The notes under the pieces were generated by a model. That model had not been told where the DNA came from, did no database searches, and saw nothing but the letters and a program-made list of their open reading frames with translations. A stretch of DNA of 64,000 nt from Ruminococcus sp. UNK.MGS-30 (lineage in GTDB: Bacteria > Bacillota > Clostridia > Oscillospirales > Ruminococcaceae). The stretch lies in the NCBI GenBank assembly GCA_000980705.1, contig LBCK01000001.1, forward strand, positions 868,001 through 932,000, given 5' to 3'. Positions 36,138 to 44,120 of this stretch are shown piece by piece. Position 1 is the stretch's first letter, and each line of letters starts with the position of its first letter. The translations under genes were made by a program, and so were the position numbers.

Positions 36138-37097
36138 ATGTGTGCATTATTTGGTTGGCTGGATTACAAAGGCATTGTTTCGGACAGGTTGTTGAAAAAA
36201 CTGACACAGGCTCTGGCAAATGCGGCAGAAGAACGAGGAACAGATGCGTCTGGTATTGCCTATGTGAAAAGCGGCAAGGTCACCATCTATAAAAGACCCA
36301 AGCCAGCTCACAAGATTCATTTTAACGCACCCAACGGTACAAGGGCAGTCATGGGACACACAAGAATGACCACACAGGGCAACGAGAAGTTCAACTACAA
36401 CAATCACCCCTTTTACGGTCATGCGGATGTCAATTTTGCCTTTGCCCATAATGGCGTACTGTATAACGATAAGGAACTGCGTGTGGAAAAGCACTTGCCG
36501 AATACGCAAATTGAAACAGACAGCTATATTGCAGTACAGCTGTTGGAACAGCAGGACAAGTTGGACTTCGATGCACTCAAAAGCATGGCAGAGTTAGTTC
36601 AGGGCAGTTTCTGCTTTACCGCTCTGGACGAGAACAACACGCTCTACATCGTCAAAGGCAGCAATCCCATGTGCCTGCTCCACTTTGCACAACTGGGGCT
36701 TTACGTTTACGCTTCGACCGAAAGCATTCTGAAAAGGGCATTGCAGAAGTCTGGTTTCCACAAGTATCCGTTTGAAGTGTTGCATGTGGAAGAAGGCACG
36801 ATCTTGAAGATTGATCGCTATGGTTTTCTGACCTGTTCCACCTTTGAGGTGCAGGAAAATTTCCGGTTTGGCAAGTGGTATAACTGGTATGACGAGTTGG
36901 AGGAGGAGTATTACACGCAACAGGAAGAATTGCTGTTGGAGATGTGCGGTTGCTACGGCGTGACAGAGGAGGATGTTCTTTTGCTGTTGGACTATGGTTA
37001 TTCTGCTGATGAGATCGAGGAAATGCTGTGCGACAGCAACTTGCTTTTGGAAACGCTTTGTGCGGTTCGGTGTGAAGAGGAGATTTGCTGCGAATAG
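36138..37097 (+). CDS. Class II glutamine amidotransferase
   Basis: A 319-residue protein starting MCALFGW; the Cys at position 2 is the N-terminal nucleophile of the Ntn-hydrolase fold once Met is removed. RGTDASGIAY, GHTRMTTQGNEKFNYNNHPF and FAHNGVLYND are the usual glutamine-site segments. After about residue 230 it has an acidic helical tail unlike GlmS or PurF, with no sugar-isomerase or phosphoribosyl domain. The ATG at 36138 has GAGGAGG upstream; the longer frame from 36105 overlaps the amidoligase. The pair should act together, one releasing ammonia, the other ligating it. A C-terminal acidic stretch with several Cys (CAVRCEEEICCE) is unexplained. Confidence 0.87.
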   Translation: MCALFGWLDYKGIVSDRLLKKLTQALANAAEERGTDASGIAYVKSGKVTIYKRPKPAHKIHFNAPNGTRAVMGHTRMTTQGNEKFNYNNHPFYGHADVNFAFAHNGVLYNDKELRVEKHLPNTQIETDSYIAVQLLEQQDKLDFDALKSMAELVQGSFCFTALDENNTLYIVKGSNPMCLLHFAQLGLYVYASTESILKRALQKSGFHKYPFEVLHVEEGTILKIDRYGFLTCSTFEVQENFRFGKWYNWYDELEEEYYTQQEELLLEMCGCYGVTEEDVLLLLDYGYSADEIEEMLCDSNLLLETLCAVRCEEEICCE

Positions 37098-37116
37098 GAC
37101 AAATCACACACTGCTG

Positions 37117-37160
37117 ACAAAAAGAAACCACTTTCCCACAAGGAAAATGGTTTCTTTTTT
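37117..37160 (+). terminator. Terminator after the amidotransferase gene
   Basis: The arms aaagaaaccactttcc and ggaaaatggtttcttt pair with one mismatch and are followed by TTTTTTC. Confidence 0.8.
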
Positions 37161-37265
37161 CGGAAACAAAATTTGAAAAATACAACCGCCCAAACAGTTG
37201 GATAAAATATTCTGAATTTGCAGACGTAAAGCAATATCCCAAATTCCAACGAGGAGGAAATCACA

Positions 37266-37499
37266 ATGGCTATGAAAAACAAGCAAAAACACATTCCGCT
37301 CCAGAAAACCATCTGGTGCAAGATTCGCTACTGGCAGCTGCTCCACGACTGGACAGATGATGAGTTGGCGATGTATCTGAACTGTTCCACAAGAACGCTC
37401 CAGAACTACGATCATGATGCGAGAGGGCTTACGCTGAAAATGGTGGACACGTTCCTCTGCATCAACGATCTGACACTGGACGATCTATTGGCGGCATAA
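37266..37499 (+). CDS. Small helix-turn-helix-like regulator
   Basis: A 77-residue protein, with DDELAMYLNCSTRTLQNYDH as the likely helix-turn-helix segment and a hydrophobic C-terminal helix (FLCINDLTLDDLLAA). It has GAGGAGG before the ATG and lies 58 bp upstream of the integrase gene on the same strand. It may control integrase expression or act as a second directionality factor. The family is not certain. Confidence 0.7.
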   Translation: MAMKNKQKHIPLQKTIWCKIRYWQLLHDWTDDELAMYLNCSTRTLQNYDHDARGLTLKMVDTFLCINDLTLDDLLAA

Positions 37500-37557
37500 C
37501 ACACAGAGCAGGCTACGTTTCAACCAGCCTGCACATTTTGAAAAGGAGCTTATGAAA

Positions 37558-38604
37558 ATGAAAAAGACAAAACTGGTCATTCAGCAGGCAGAAAACGGCA
37601 CATATTTCACCCAGGTGTCCAAGGGTGTTCGTCCGGACGGCAAGCGAAACCGCAGAATGTTTACCGGCAGCACAGAGGACGAAGTGTATTTCAAGGCGAC
37701 AAAGTGGCTCAAGGGCATTGAGGAAGAAGAACGAAATCCTTACACTGTGAGAGAAGCCATGCTGCAGTTTATTGACAGCAGAAGCAGAGTGCTGGAACCC
37801 ACCACCCTGTGCTGTTATCGGGAAATGCTCCGCAACAAGCTGCAGTACATCATGGACATCAAAATCGAAGATCTGACTGCCCGTGACATTCAAATTGCCA
37901 TCAATGTGGACGCTCAGCGTCTCGGCTATAAGTCCATCAAGAACGCAGTCGGCTTCCTGCGTGCGGTGCTGAATGCCAATGATATTACCATCAAAATGGG
38001 CAGCATTCGCCTGCCGAAAAAGGAGGTGCGGGAACGAAGACTCCCGTCCGCAGATGTGATCTATGCCATCGTCAAGGGGACAAGCAGCGAACTGCCGGTA
38101 TTGCTTGCCATGTGGCTGTCACTACGCATTGGAGAAGTGGCTGGTCTGCAGTTCTGCGACATTGACCCGGTGCAGATGCGGCTCTATGTGCGTCGGGAGA
38201 TCGTCAAGGTGGACAGCGGCTGGGCGGAGATCGACCACTGCAAAACCGTCAAGAGTATGCGCTATGTCAATCTGCCGGCATACATTTATGCACTGATACA
38301 GCAAGTGCCCCATCAGTCGGGAACAGATCATATTGTTCCGTTCACACCAAACACCATCCGCAAGCGGTTCAAGAAATTGCTGGAGGCACACGGTCTGGAA
38401 GAGATCCGTTTTCATGATCTGCGGCATATCTTTGCCAGCACCACGGCAATGCTGAACATTCCAGAGAAATATGCCATGGAAATGGGCGGCTGGAGTACAC
38501 CGGATGTGTATAAGAACGTGTACCAGGAAACCTTCGACAGCGAACGCAACAAGGCGGACAGCGTGATCGACGGCTATTTCAACGAGATTATTCAGAATCA
38601 CTGA
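37558..38604 (+). CDS. Tyrosine recombinase/integrase
   Basis: A 348-residue site-specific recombinase. The N-terminal 60 residues look like an AP2-type arm-binding domain, then a core-binding domain (about 65-150), then the catalytic domain with Arg in SLRIGEVAGL (near 189), HDLRH (near 285) and the nucleophile Tyr in VYKNVYQE (near 322). All catalytic residues are present. Two ATGs fit; 37558 has the better spacing to AAAAGGAG than 37552. Its target is not known. The tRNA-Pro T-arm repeat is one candidate, but it lies 16 kb away, whereas integrase genes are usually next to their att site. Confidence 0.9.
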   Translation: MKKTKLVIQQAENGTYFTQVSKGVRPDGKRNRRMFTGSTEDEVYFKATKWLKGIEEEERNPYTVREAMLQFIDSRSRVLEPTTLCCYREMLRNKLQYIMDIKIEDLTARDIQIAINVDAQRLGYKSIKNAVGFLRAVLNANDITIKMGSIRLPKKEVRERRLPSADVIYAIVKGTSSELPVLLAMWLSLRIGEVAGLQFCDIDPVQMRLYVRREIVKVDSGWAEIDHCKTVKSMRYVNLPAYIYALIQQVPHQSGTDHIVPFTPNTIRKRFKKLLEAHGLEEIRFHDLRHIFASTTAMLNIPEKYAMEMGGWSTPDVYKNVYQETFDSERNKADSVIDGYFNEIIQNH

Positions 38605-38635
38605 GGATTTGCGAGGCTTTTGGATAGAAGGAGAG

Positions 38636-38669
38636 GTCTGCCTGTAGGGGGCAGACTTTTCTTTTTTTG
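38636..38669 (+). terminator. Terminator after the integrase gene
   Basis: The arms gtctgcc and ggcagac are followed by TTTTCTTTTTTT. Confidence 0.8.
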
Positions 38670-38723
38670 TGATTATTTTGACGAATTCGCTGTGGTGAAA
38701 TCTGACAAGTGATTATATTTCAT

Positions 38724-38752
38724 TTGACTTATATGGTTGAATATGATATAAT
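38724..38752 (+). promoter_or_regulatory. Promoter of the AbiEi-like gene
   Basis: TTGACT (38724-38729) and TATAAT (38747-38752) have a 17-bp spacer, 22 bp before the ATG. Confidence 0.85.
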
Positions 38753-38774
38753 GAAAATGCAAGGAGGTGTCAGT

Positions 38775-39392
38775 ATGTTGTACGAATATTTACTTGATAC
38801 GTTTGGAACAAATGAGCCGATTTCTGTAAGTGATATAAAGTATGGAGGTTATTCAAGACCCTGGATAGATAAAGAGCTTTCTAAATTATGCAAATCGAAA
38901 AAGATTGTCAGATATGAAAGAGGAATTTACTATATTCCATCGCAAACGCCATTTGGTGCAAGTGTTTTGAACCCTAATAAAATAATCAAGTATAAATACA
39001 TTGAAAAATGCGGCAAGATAAACGGATTTTACATGGGACTTTCTGCACTCAACAGATATGGACTCACAACGCAAGTCCCGAATACCACAGAAATTTGTAC
39101 GAATAACGAAACCTCTAAACTTCGCAGTGTAAAGGTAGGCAATATGAGTGTTATATTGCGTAAAAGCCGAACGGCTATTACAAATGAAAATGTGGATATT
39201 CTAAGCTTTCTTGAATTGATGAATAGCCTATCAATGGATTCTTTTGATGATGAAAAGCGGGATATCCTTTGCAGTTTAGTACAGGAAAAAGGCATCAACA
39301 GACAACAAATATCACGATATGCCCCACTATTTCCTGATAAAGCGATGAGGAACCTAATCGAAAGCGAGATCATATATTATGTTGCACAATGA
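38775..39392 (+). CDS. AbiEi-like antitoxin (type IV toxin-antitoxin)
   Basis: A 205-residue protein. The winged-helix start (NEPISVSDIKYGGYSRPWID, LSKLCKSKKIVRYERGIYYI) and the following GKINGFYMGLSALNRYGLTT match AbiEi/DUF6088-type antitoxins, which bind their own promoter. ATG at 38775 has AAGGAGG upstream; the frame is open further back but only through the promoter. Its last codons overlap the start of a truncated AbiEii toxin gene, the usual arrangement. The toxin is broken, so this is now an orphan regulator. Confidence 0.82.
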   Translation: MLYEYLLDTFGTNEPISVSDIKYGGYSRPWIDKELSKLCKSKKIVRYERGIYYIPSQTPFGASVLNPNKIIKYKYIEKCGKINGFYMGLSALNRYGLTTQVPNTTEICTNNETSKLRSVKVGNMSVILRKSRTAITNENVDILSFLELMNSLSMDSFDDEKRDILCSLVQEKGINRQQISRYAPLFPDKAMRNLIESEIIYYVAQ

Positions 39393-39606
39393 TACAGAAA
39401 CTTTTGAACAGCTGATACTTCGCACATCAGAATATCTGGATATAAAGCTTGAGATTATTGAGAAGGATTATTTTGTAACTGTTTTTCTTGGCAAGCTCGT
39501 TAGTAAAGTGCCTGAAATTGTATTCAAAGGCGGAACATCACTTTCCAATTTTGTTATGAAGTCAAGCTCTTTCTGGACTTGTATTCTTACCATCAAGCTC
39601 TATTGA
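39379..39606 (+). pseudogene. AbiEii-like toxin, internally deleted
   Basis: The 75-codon frame starts MLHNDTETFEQLILRTSEYL and reaches the nucleotidyltransferase signature FKGGTSLSN, then departs into FVMKSSSFWTCILTIKLY and stops. Full-length AbiEii proteins are about 250-320 residues, with the DID metal site just after GGTSLS. In another frame the next bases read LDLYSYHQALLKEETYRNIC, which looks like the C-terminal part of the toxin. A large deletion with a frameshift therefore removed the catalytic core. Confidence 0.7.
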
Positions 39607-39663
39607 AAGAGGAGACATATAGGAACATCTGCCAAGAAAAATCACGCATATGAAAGCCCCCTC

Positions 39664-39709
39664 TATAGGGTGCAAATCCTTATTATACTATACTCAAATG
39701 CACCCTATA
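39664..39709. repeat. Perfect 11-bp inverted repeat
   Basis: TATAGGGTGCA at 39664-39674 and TGCACCCTATA at 39699-39709 flank 24 AT-rich bases. It lies at the end of the AbiEii remnant and next to the repeat that flanks HigBA; it may be an insertion end or an operator. Confidence 0.5.
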
Positions 39710-39711
39710 TT

Positions 39712-39894
39712 GCGATTGCGAATAAAAATATGAGCCAGAGTTGCGTGACAATGGGTATGGCCGCAGCAGGTGAATGGATGAGTTTCACTATGTCGGAAAA
39801 AAGAGCGGACAACCATCAATTGTCCGCCCTTTCTCTCATACAAATTCAATTTTCAAAGTCTTTCCAAGTGCAGCTGCAAGTCGCTGCAACGTTT
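39712..39894. repeat. Direct repeat, copy 1, flanking HigBA
   Basis: It begins gcgattgcgaataaaaa and contains atgggtatggccgcagcagg and the last codons of higA. A second copy with about 50 extra bases lies at 40626-40858. The two flank the toxin-antitoxin genes. Confidence 0.7.
39795..39828 (-). terminator. Terminator of the HigBA operon
   Basis: On the minus strand gcggacaa and ttgtccgc form a stem followed by TCTTTTTT, just after the antitoxin stop codon. Confidence 0.75.
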
Positions 39895-40108
39895 TGATTG
39901 AAGGATTGGCATTTCCATTTTCCAGTTTGCTGATATCTCCTTGTGCGATACCGGATTTTTGCGATAATTCTTTTTGTGTGATTCCGGCAGACTTTCGTGC
40001 GTCAATAATCGCTTGAATAATTGCAAATTCCGGTTCCAATTGTTCATATGCTTCCTTGAATGCTGAATCTTTCATCTGTTGGGTGAGATAATCGTTGAAG
40101 TTTGTCAT
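39836..40108 (-). CDS. HigA/XRE-type antitoxin
   Basis: A 90-residue protein with an XRE helix-turn-helix at about 40-80 (GITQKELSQKSGIAQGDISK, LENGNANPSIKTLQRLAAAL). Its ATG overlaps the toxin stop by 4 bp. It should bind and block the toxin and repress the promoter through the palindrome at 40482-40499. Confidence 0.88.
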   Translation of the reverse strand: MTNFNDYLTQQMKDSAFKEAYEQLEPEFAIIQAIIDARKSAGITQKELSQKSGIAQGDISKLENGNANPSIKTLQRLAAALGKTLKIEFV

Positions 40109-40470
40109 GGCAGATCACGCTCCTTTCTGCTCAGATACTCTGCCCTATATTGTTTCGCACGTTCTAATTCTTCTTTTGGCGTTTTTTGTGTTTTTTTGAT
40201 AAAGCCATTTGTCAGCACTACTTTTTTGCCGACAATAAAAAAGTACAAAACTCGTGAAATATCGGAACCAACTTTTGCACGCAATTCTAAAATACCGTCA
40301 TTTAGCATTTTTGAATACGGTTCACGCAACTCATAGCCATTTTTTTGCAGCATTACAATTGTGCGGATCATTTTTGCCCTCATTTTTACGTCCAAGCTGT
40401 CCAAAAATTCTTTCACAGGTTCCGTTCCATCTGGCTTATCATAAAATATGATATCAAAATCCTGCATCAT
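40105..40470 (-). CDS. RelE/HigB-type toxin
   Basis: A 121-residue protein of the phage Gp49/HigB-like RelE group: EPVKEFLDSLDVKMRAKMIR, GILELRAKVGSDISRVLYFF and KKVVLTNGFIKKTQKTP. These toxins are ribosome-dependent mRNA endonucleases. Toxin before antitoxin is the HigBA order. The start is one of two adjacent ATGs, with AAGGAG before them. The gene is intact. Confidence 0.88.
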   Translation of the reverse strand: MMQDFDIIFYDKPDGTEPVKEFLDSLDVKMRAKMIRTIVMLQKNGYELREPYSKMLNDGILELRAKVGSDISRVLYFFIVGKKVVLTNGFIKKTQKTPKEELERAKQYRAEYLSRKERDLP

Positions 40471-40481
40471 TATTCTCCTTG

Positions 40482-40499
40482 TATAGGATTTATCCTATA
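40482..40499. promoter_or_regulatory. HigA operator palindrome
   Basis: TATAGGAT-TT-ATCCTATA has perfect 8-bp arms and sits between the -10 element and the toxin start, the usual place for autoregulation. Confidence 0.7.
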
Positions 40500-40502
40500 T
40501 TC

Positions 40503-40531
40503 ATTATACGACATATGCTTGATCCTGTCAA
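40503..40531 (-). promoter_or_regulatory. Consensus promoter of HigBA
   Basis: On the minus strand TTGACA (40526-40531) and TATAAT (40503-40508) have a 17-bp spacer. Confidence 0.88.
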
Positions 40532-40625
40532 GTAGGTTTGCAAAAAAATTTGATAAGTGTTGGATTCTATTGCAGATTTTTTATAGAATGAAGAAATGCA
40601 TCTTCTGCATTTGTAAAATCCAAAG

Positions 40626-40858
40626 TGCGATTGCGAATAAAAACTTGAGGCACCTCACTAATAAAAAAGTGAGCCAGTTTTAATAAGAAAAATTCAAGCC
40701 AAAGCTGCTTGACAATGGGTATGGCCGCAGCAGGCGAATGGCTGAGTTTCACTATATCGGAAAAAGAGTGGACAACCATTAATTGTCCACTCTTTATCTC
40801 ATACAAATTCGATTTTCAAAGTCTTTCCAAGTGCAGTTGCAGGCAGCCGCAGTGTTTA
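40626..40858. repeat. Direct repeat, copy 2, with a remnant antitoxin end
   Basis: It repeats 39712-39894, including a second terminator hairpin and, on the minus strand, the codons for ALGKTLKIEFV, the C-terminus of a HigA protein. The rest of that antitoxin gene is missing. Confidence 0.7.
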
Positions 40859-40878
40859 GGATATGGGGTACCACTCTG

Positions 40879-41415
40879 TTACAACATACTGCCCTCACTC
40901 AACCGAATCACAATCACATCCTCAAGCGAAATAGCATCAATGCTACATGGCACATATCCTCGCAGGTACGTTTTCAGCTCCAGCTTGTCGATTGCCTGCT
41001 GTATGCGGCTTGTCAGTTTTTCCGATCTTCTTTTGTAGCCAAAATCCCGCAGCAGCTTTCTAAGTTTCACTTTCCGGTATGCGATGCCGGAATACCTCAA
41101 TTGCAGCCAGATCAGCTTAAAATAAGCATCAAAACAATCAGATTCTTCCTCGGAATAAAGCGAAGTATGCTCTGTTTCCATTAGGATCAGTGCCGCTTCG
41201 TCATAGGAAACTGCATCCAGTTCATAAATGTTCAGCAGATTCATGACGCTCTGCTTGAACTGCAAATATGTGCTGCCATATTCTGTCGGGATATGTGTCT
41301 TGTGATTTTCAAACAAGTCCCATAAGATCTCGTTTTCTCTTTGGTGAGACGTATTTTCGAGAAACAGATATACCGCAACATCGTCTGGCGTGATCCAATA
41401 TGCTGTATGCGACAT
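40879..41415 (-). CDS. 178-residue protein coupled to a helicase-HNH gene
   Basis: No family recognised. The protein begins MSHTAYWITPDDVAVYLFLE, has no signal or membrane segment, and contains a basic region (RKVKLRKLLRDFGYKRRSEK). Its ATG overlaps the stop of the helicase gene by one base (TGATG), so the two are translationally coupled and very likely act together. It ends close to the HigBA-flanking repeat. Confidence 0.65.
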   Translation of the reverse strand: MSHTAYWITPDDVAVYLFLENTSHQRENEILWDLFENHKTHIPTEYGSTYLQFKQSVMNLLNIYELDAVSYDEAALILMETEHTSLYSEEESDCFDAYFKLIWLQLRYSGIAYRKVKLRKLLRDFGYKRRSEKLTSRIQQAIDKLELKTYLRGYVPCSIDAISLEDVIVIRLSEGSML

Positions 41416-43622
41416 CAGTGATCTCCCTTACGCTGGTTGCAGGTTCTGCAAAGTACCTGTAAATTATCCGGAACACTCAGACCGCCTTTTGCCATGGGGA
41501 CAATATGATCTACCTGCAAAAAGAGCCGTGTCGGAAATACTTCACCGCAGCCGGCACATACATAGCTGCCGTCATCATTTCTTGCAGCAGCAAAAGCATC
41601 TTCCTTTAGTTGCAAGCCAATTTTCGGATACAGTTCAATGATCTTCTGCAGGGGGAACTGTTCGAGATTTCGCAGTTCCGCTTCTGTCTGCGGTTCTGCT
41701 GCTGCAATTTCAATGTCTCCGTCCAGCTTGTCCAGTTCCAGATCGATCAGCTTCTTAAAGAAGTACGGGTTGGTATAATACACGGGGAGCAGGCTGCCCT
41801 CTTCTGCCCAAAGGCTCTGAATATAGGCGTTTTTTTCGCTTCTACGCATATCTTCGTCGTAGATCTTCTTTGCGATTTCAGAAACATCCAGCTTTTTTCG
41901 CTCCATTTCATCGATCGTCACAAACAGAGGTGCAACAGCCTTCTGTGCATAAAACTTCAGCAGATGCTCGATGTCGTTCCGATTGCAGGAGGGAATCATG
42001 TTTTCGTCAAAGTAGCTTTGGAAACAATGCTCGGTCATGTCGTCCAGCGTTTCTTCCGGAATGGTTTCACCTTCAATGCCGTAATGCTCCATCAGATTGG
42101 GCAGGTCACGGATCAGGCTCTGGTAGGCATTCTGTGTGCTGTTGTATACCAGAATCTGATGATTGCATTCCAGCGTGGACAGCATATACATACCAAGAGG
42201 AATCAGTTCAATTGCCGGTGTGCTGTCCAATGCGGACGTATCCACGGCAGCATCTGCCATTCGTGCGAACTCTTCGATCTTTGAAATTGCGATCAGCCGA
42301 ATCTGCTGCTTTTGGGTCTCGGCAAGGGTCTCTTTTTCGTGATACTCTGCCACCGTAAGTGTTTCCGGATTTACCCATGCGATTTTATCGTTCCAGTCAT
42401 CGACAAAGCTGACGATATATGCCTCTTTTGTGCCTCCTGCTTTCAATCCACGCAACGCTCGACCCACCATCTGCGTCATCAGTGTTGTGGAAACGGTGGG
42501 GCGTGTCAGAAATACTGTATGGGTTTTTGGCAGGTCTGTTCCCTCTGTGAGGATATTGACGTTGATGAGTACCTGGATTTCTCCATTGCGGTATGCTTCG
42601 ATTTTACGTTCGTTGTCTGCATTGGAAATGGTGATGCCCGTTATCATATCCTGTACTTCGGAAATGATAAACTCTGATTTGATACCGTATTTTTTTCCCT
42701 TTTCGTTGAAAAGTGCATTTAAGGTAATCGCGTGATTTTTATTCAGTGCAAAAACAATGGTAGGCCCGTATTTTTCATAGTTATTTATATATTCATCAAC
42801 GATAATTCTGTTACGTTCCTTACTTCCTGCAATGTCATTAACGATATTTTCCGGCAGTGTATCCAGATTCTCAATGCTTTTCAACGCCTGGACTCCCAGA
42901 TGTTCTGTAAACTGTATATTGGTGTTGCAGTCAATAAAGGTAGGCGTTGCGAGAATGCCCTTTTTGATGAGGGTGTCCAGATCGGTCTTGTACACAATAT
43001 CATCTGTAAAGACTTGCTTTAAGGCACCCTGCTCGTCCTCTGAGGTACGGAATGGTGTCGCCGTGAGTCCCAGCAGCTTCATGGATTTCGTGTGATCTGC
43101 AACATACTGGATAATTTTCTTGTAGGATTTCGCCACGGCGTGATGTGCCTCGTCGATCACCAGATAGATTTCTTCCCCATTCAGCCAGTTTTTCAGTTTA
43201 TCCAGACTGCGGATCATGCTGTCCTTGCTGGCAATAAGAATACGGTCGGTTTTCTGAATATGTACGGGCTTATCGTGCATTCCAGAAATGATGCGGTAAT
43301 TGAAAACCGTGCGGTTTACCATTGTATCGGTATAGGCGTTTCGGGCGAAAGCCTCTGCCGCCTGCTCCAGGAGCAGATGTCTGTGTGCAAGCCAGAGAAT
43401 CTTTTTGTTCTGGTCTACTGCATTCCGAAGCAGCCAGTATGCGGCTGTTAACGTTTTTCCGCCGCCTGTGGGCAAAACAAGCAGGGTACGGAATGACCCT
43501 CTTTTGTCCATGGCATCTAACTTCCGGATTGCCTCTTCCTGATGCTCATAGAGCTGTCGTGGATTCTTTCCCAGTGCCGGGGTGATCGTCTGGGCGTTGA
43601 TGTTTTCAATCATAATTGGCAT
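41415..43622 (-). CDS. SF2 helicase fused to a C-terminal HNH nuclease
   Basis: A 735-residue protein. Helicase motifs: LVLPTGGGKTLTAAYWL (Walker A, near residue 51), IDEAHHA (motif II, near 157), LGLTATPFRT (III, near 189) and TQMVGRALRG (VI, near 387), as in the type III restriction/ERCC3-like group. The last 50 residues are an HNH nuclease with CAGCGEVFPT, VDHIVPMAKGG and CRTCNQRKGDH. The ATG at 43622 is 13 nt from AAAGGAGG; a TTG at 43631 is better spaced and may be used. Helicase plus nuclease coupled to an unknown small gene, in a region of defence genes, suggests antiviral restriction; I cannot match it to a named system. Confidence 0.82.
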   Translation of the reverse strand: MPIMIENINAQTITPALGKNPRQLYEHQEEAIRKLDAMDKRGSFRTLLVLPTGGGKTLTAAYWLLRNAVDQNKKILWLAHRHLLLEQAAEAFARNAYTDTMVNRTVFNYRIISGMHDKPVHIQKTDRILIASKDSMIRSLDKLKNWLNGEEIYLVIDEAHHAVAKSYKKIIQYVADHTKSMKLLGLTATPFRTSEDEQGALKQVFTDDIVYKTDLDTLIKKGILATPTFIDCNTNIQFTEHLGVQALKSIENLDTLPENIVNDIAGSKERNRIIVDEYINNYEKYGPTIVFALNKNHAITLNALFNEKGKKYGIKSEFIISEVQDMITGITISNADNERKIEAYRNGEIQVLINVNILTEGTDLPKTHTVFLTRPTVSTTLMTQMVGRALRGLKAGGTKEAYIVSFVDDWNDKIAWVNPETLTVAEYHEKETLAETQKQQIRLIAISKIEEFARMADAAVDTSALDSTPAIELIPLGMYMLSTLECNHQILVYNSTQNAYQSLIRDLPNLMEHYGIEGETIPEETLDDMTEHCFQSYFDENMIPSCNRNDIEHLLKFYAQKAVAPLFVTIDEMERKKLDVSEIAKKIYDEDMRRSEKNAYIQSLWAEEGSLLPVYYTNPYFFKKLIDLELDKLDGDIEIAAAEPQTEAELRNLEQFPLQKIIELYPKIGLQLKEDAFAAARNDDGSYVCAGCGEVFPTRLFLQVDHIVPMAKGGLSVPDNLQVLCRTCNQRKGDH

Positions 43623-43687
43623 ATCTGTCAATCTGCCTCCTTTGACTTTTGGTTGTAATGGCTTGATAAATCTCTCTGAATGTTTCC

Positions 43688-43760
43688 TCACGCCTTTACG
43701 ATCTTACATTTCTTCTTATAACAAGCCACGCCGTACTTATAGATCGTCTGCACCTCTTGA
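43688..43760 (-). pseudogene. C-terminal scrap of a DUF1703-type ATPase gene
   Basis: The minus strand reads YKYGVACYKKKCKIVKA and stops, nearly the same as the end of the gene remnant at 46341 (SKYGVACYKKRCKIVKA). Only the last 20 or so codons remain, upstream of the helicase-HNH gene. Confidence 0.6.
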
Positions 43761-43887
43761 TTATGATGTTTGCATAGCAGGCGTGTCAGCGTGCGAAGTG
43801 AATTTTCCAAATCTCCTTCGTTCAGTGACATACTTCGGATTCTGTTGAATTGACCTTTTTCTACCAAATCAAGAACAGTACTGTCGG

Positions 43888-44100
43888 CTAAGTAACTGTG
43901 ACGCTGATATTCTTCTCCACACCGAATGCATTATAGGTGTAGGACTTGGTAATTGCACCTGTTGAATCTGTCAGGTTAACCACATCACCATGTGCATTCT
44001 GCGTATAGTAGGTATATCCGGACTTTTCGCCATCGGTAAAGCCAATCAGCTGATTCAGACCGTCATAGGTGTTGGTCTTAGTCTCGTTAAGCTTTCCATA
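43888..44100 (-). pseudogene. RHS/YD-repeat protein fragment
   Basis: The minus-strand frame ending at a TAG (43888-43890) reads NTYDGLNQLIGFTDGEKSGY, then TYYTQNAHGDVVNLTDSTGA and ITKSYTYNAFG, which are RHS/YD repeats. There is no start and no toxin domain. It is a scrap of a large secreted or contact-dependent toxin gene. The small gene at 44121-44519 lies immediately next to it. Confidence 0.75.
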
Positions 44101-44120
44101 TTACTGAATAAAAACTATTT

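Noticed and set aside
40567..40806. 79-codon minus-strand frame in repeat copy 2
   Set aside because: The same stretch in copy 1 is not an open frame in this phase, so coding is not conserved.
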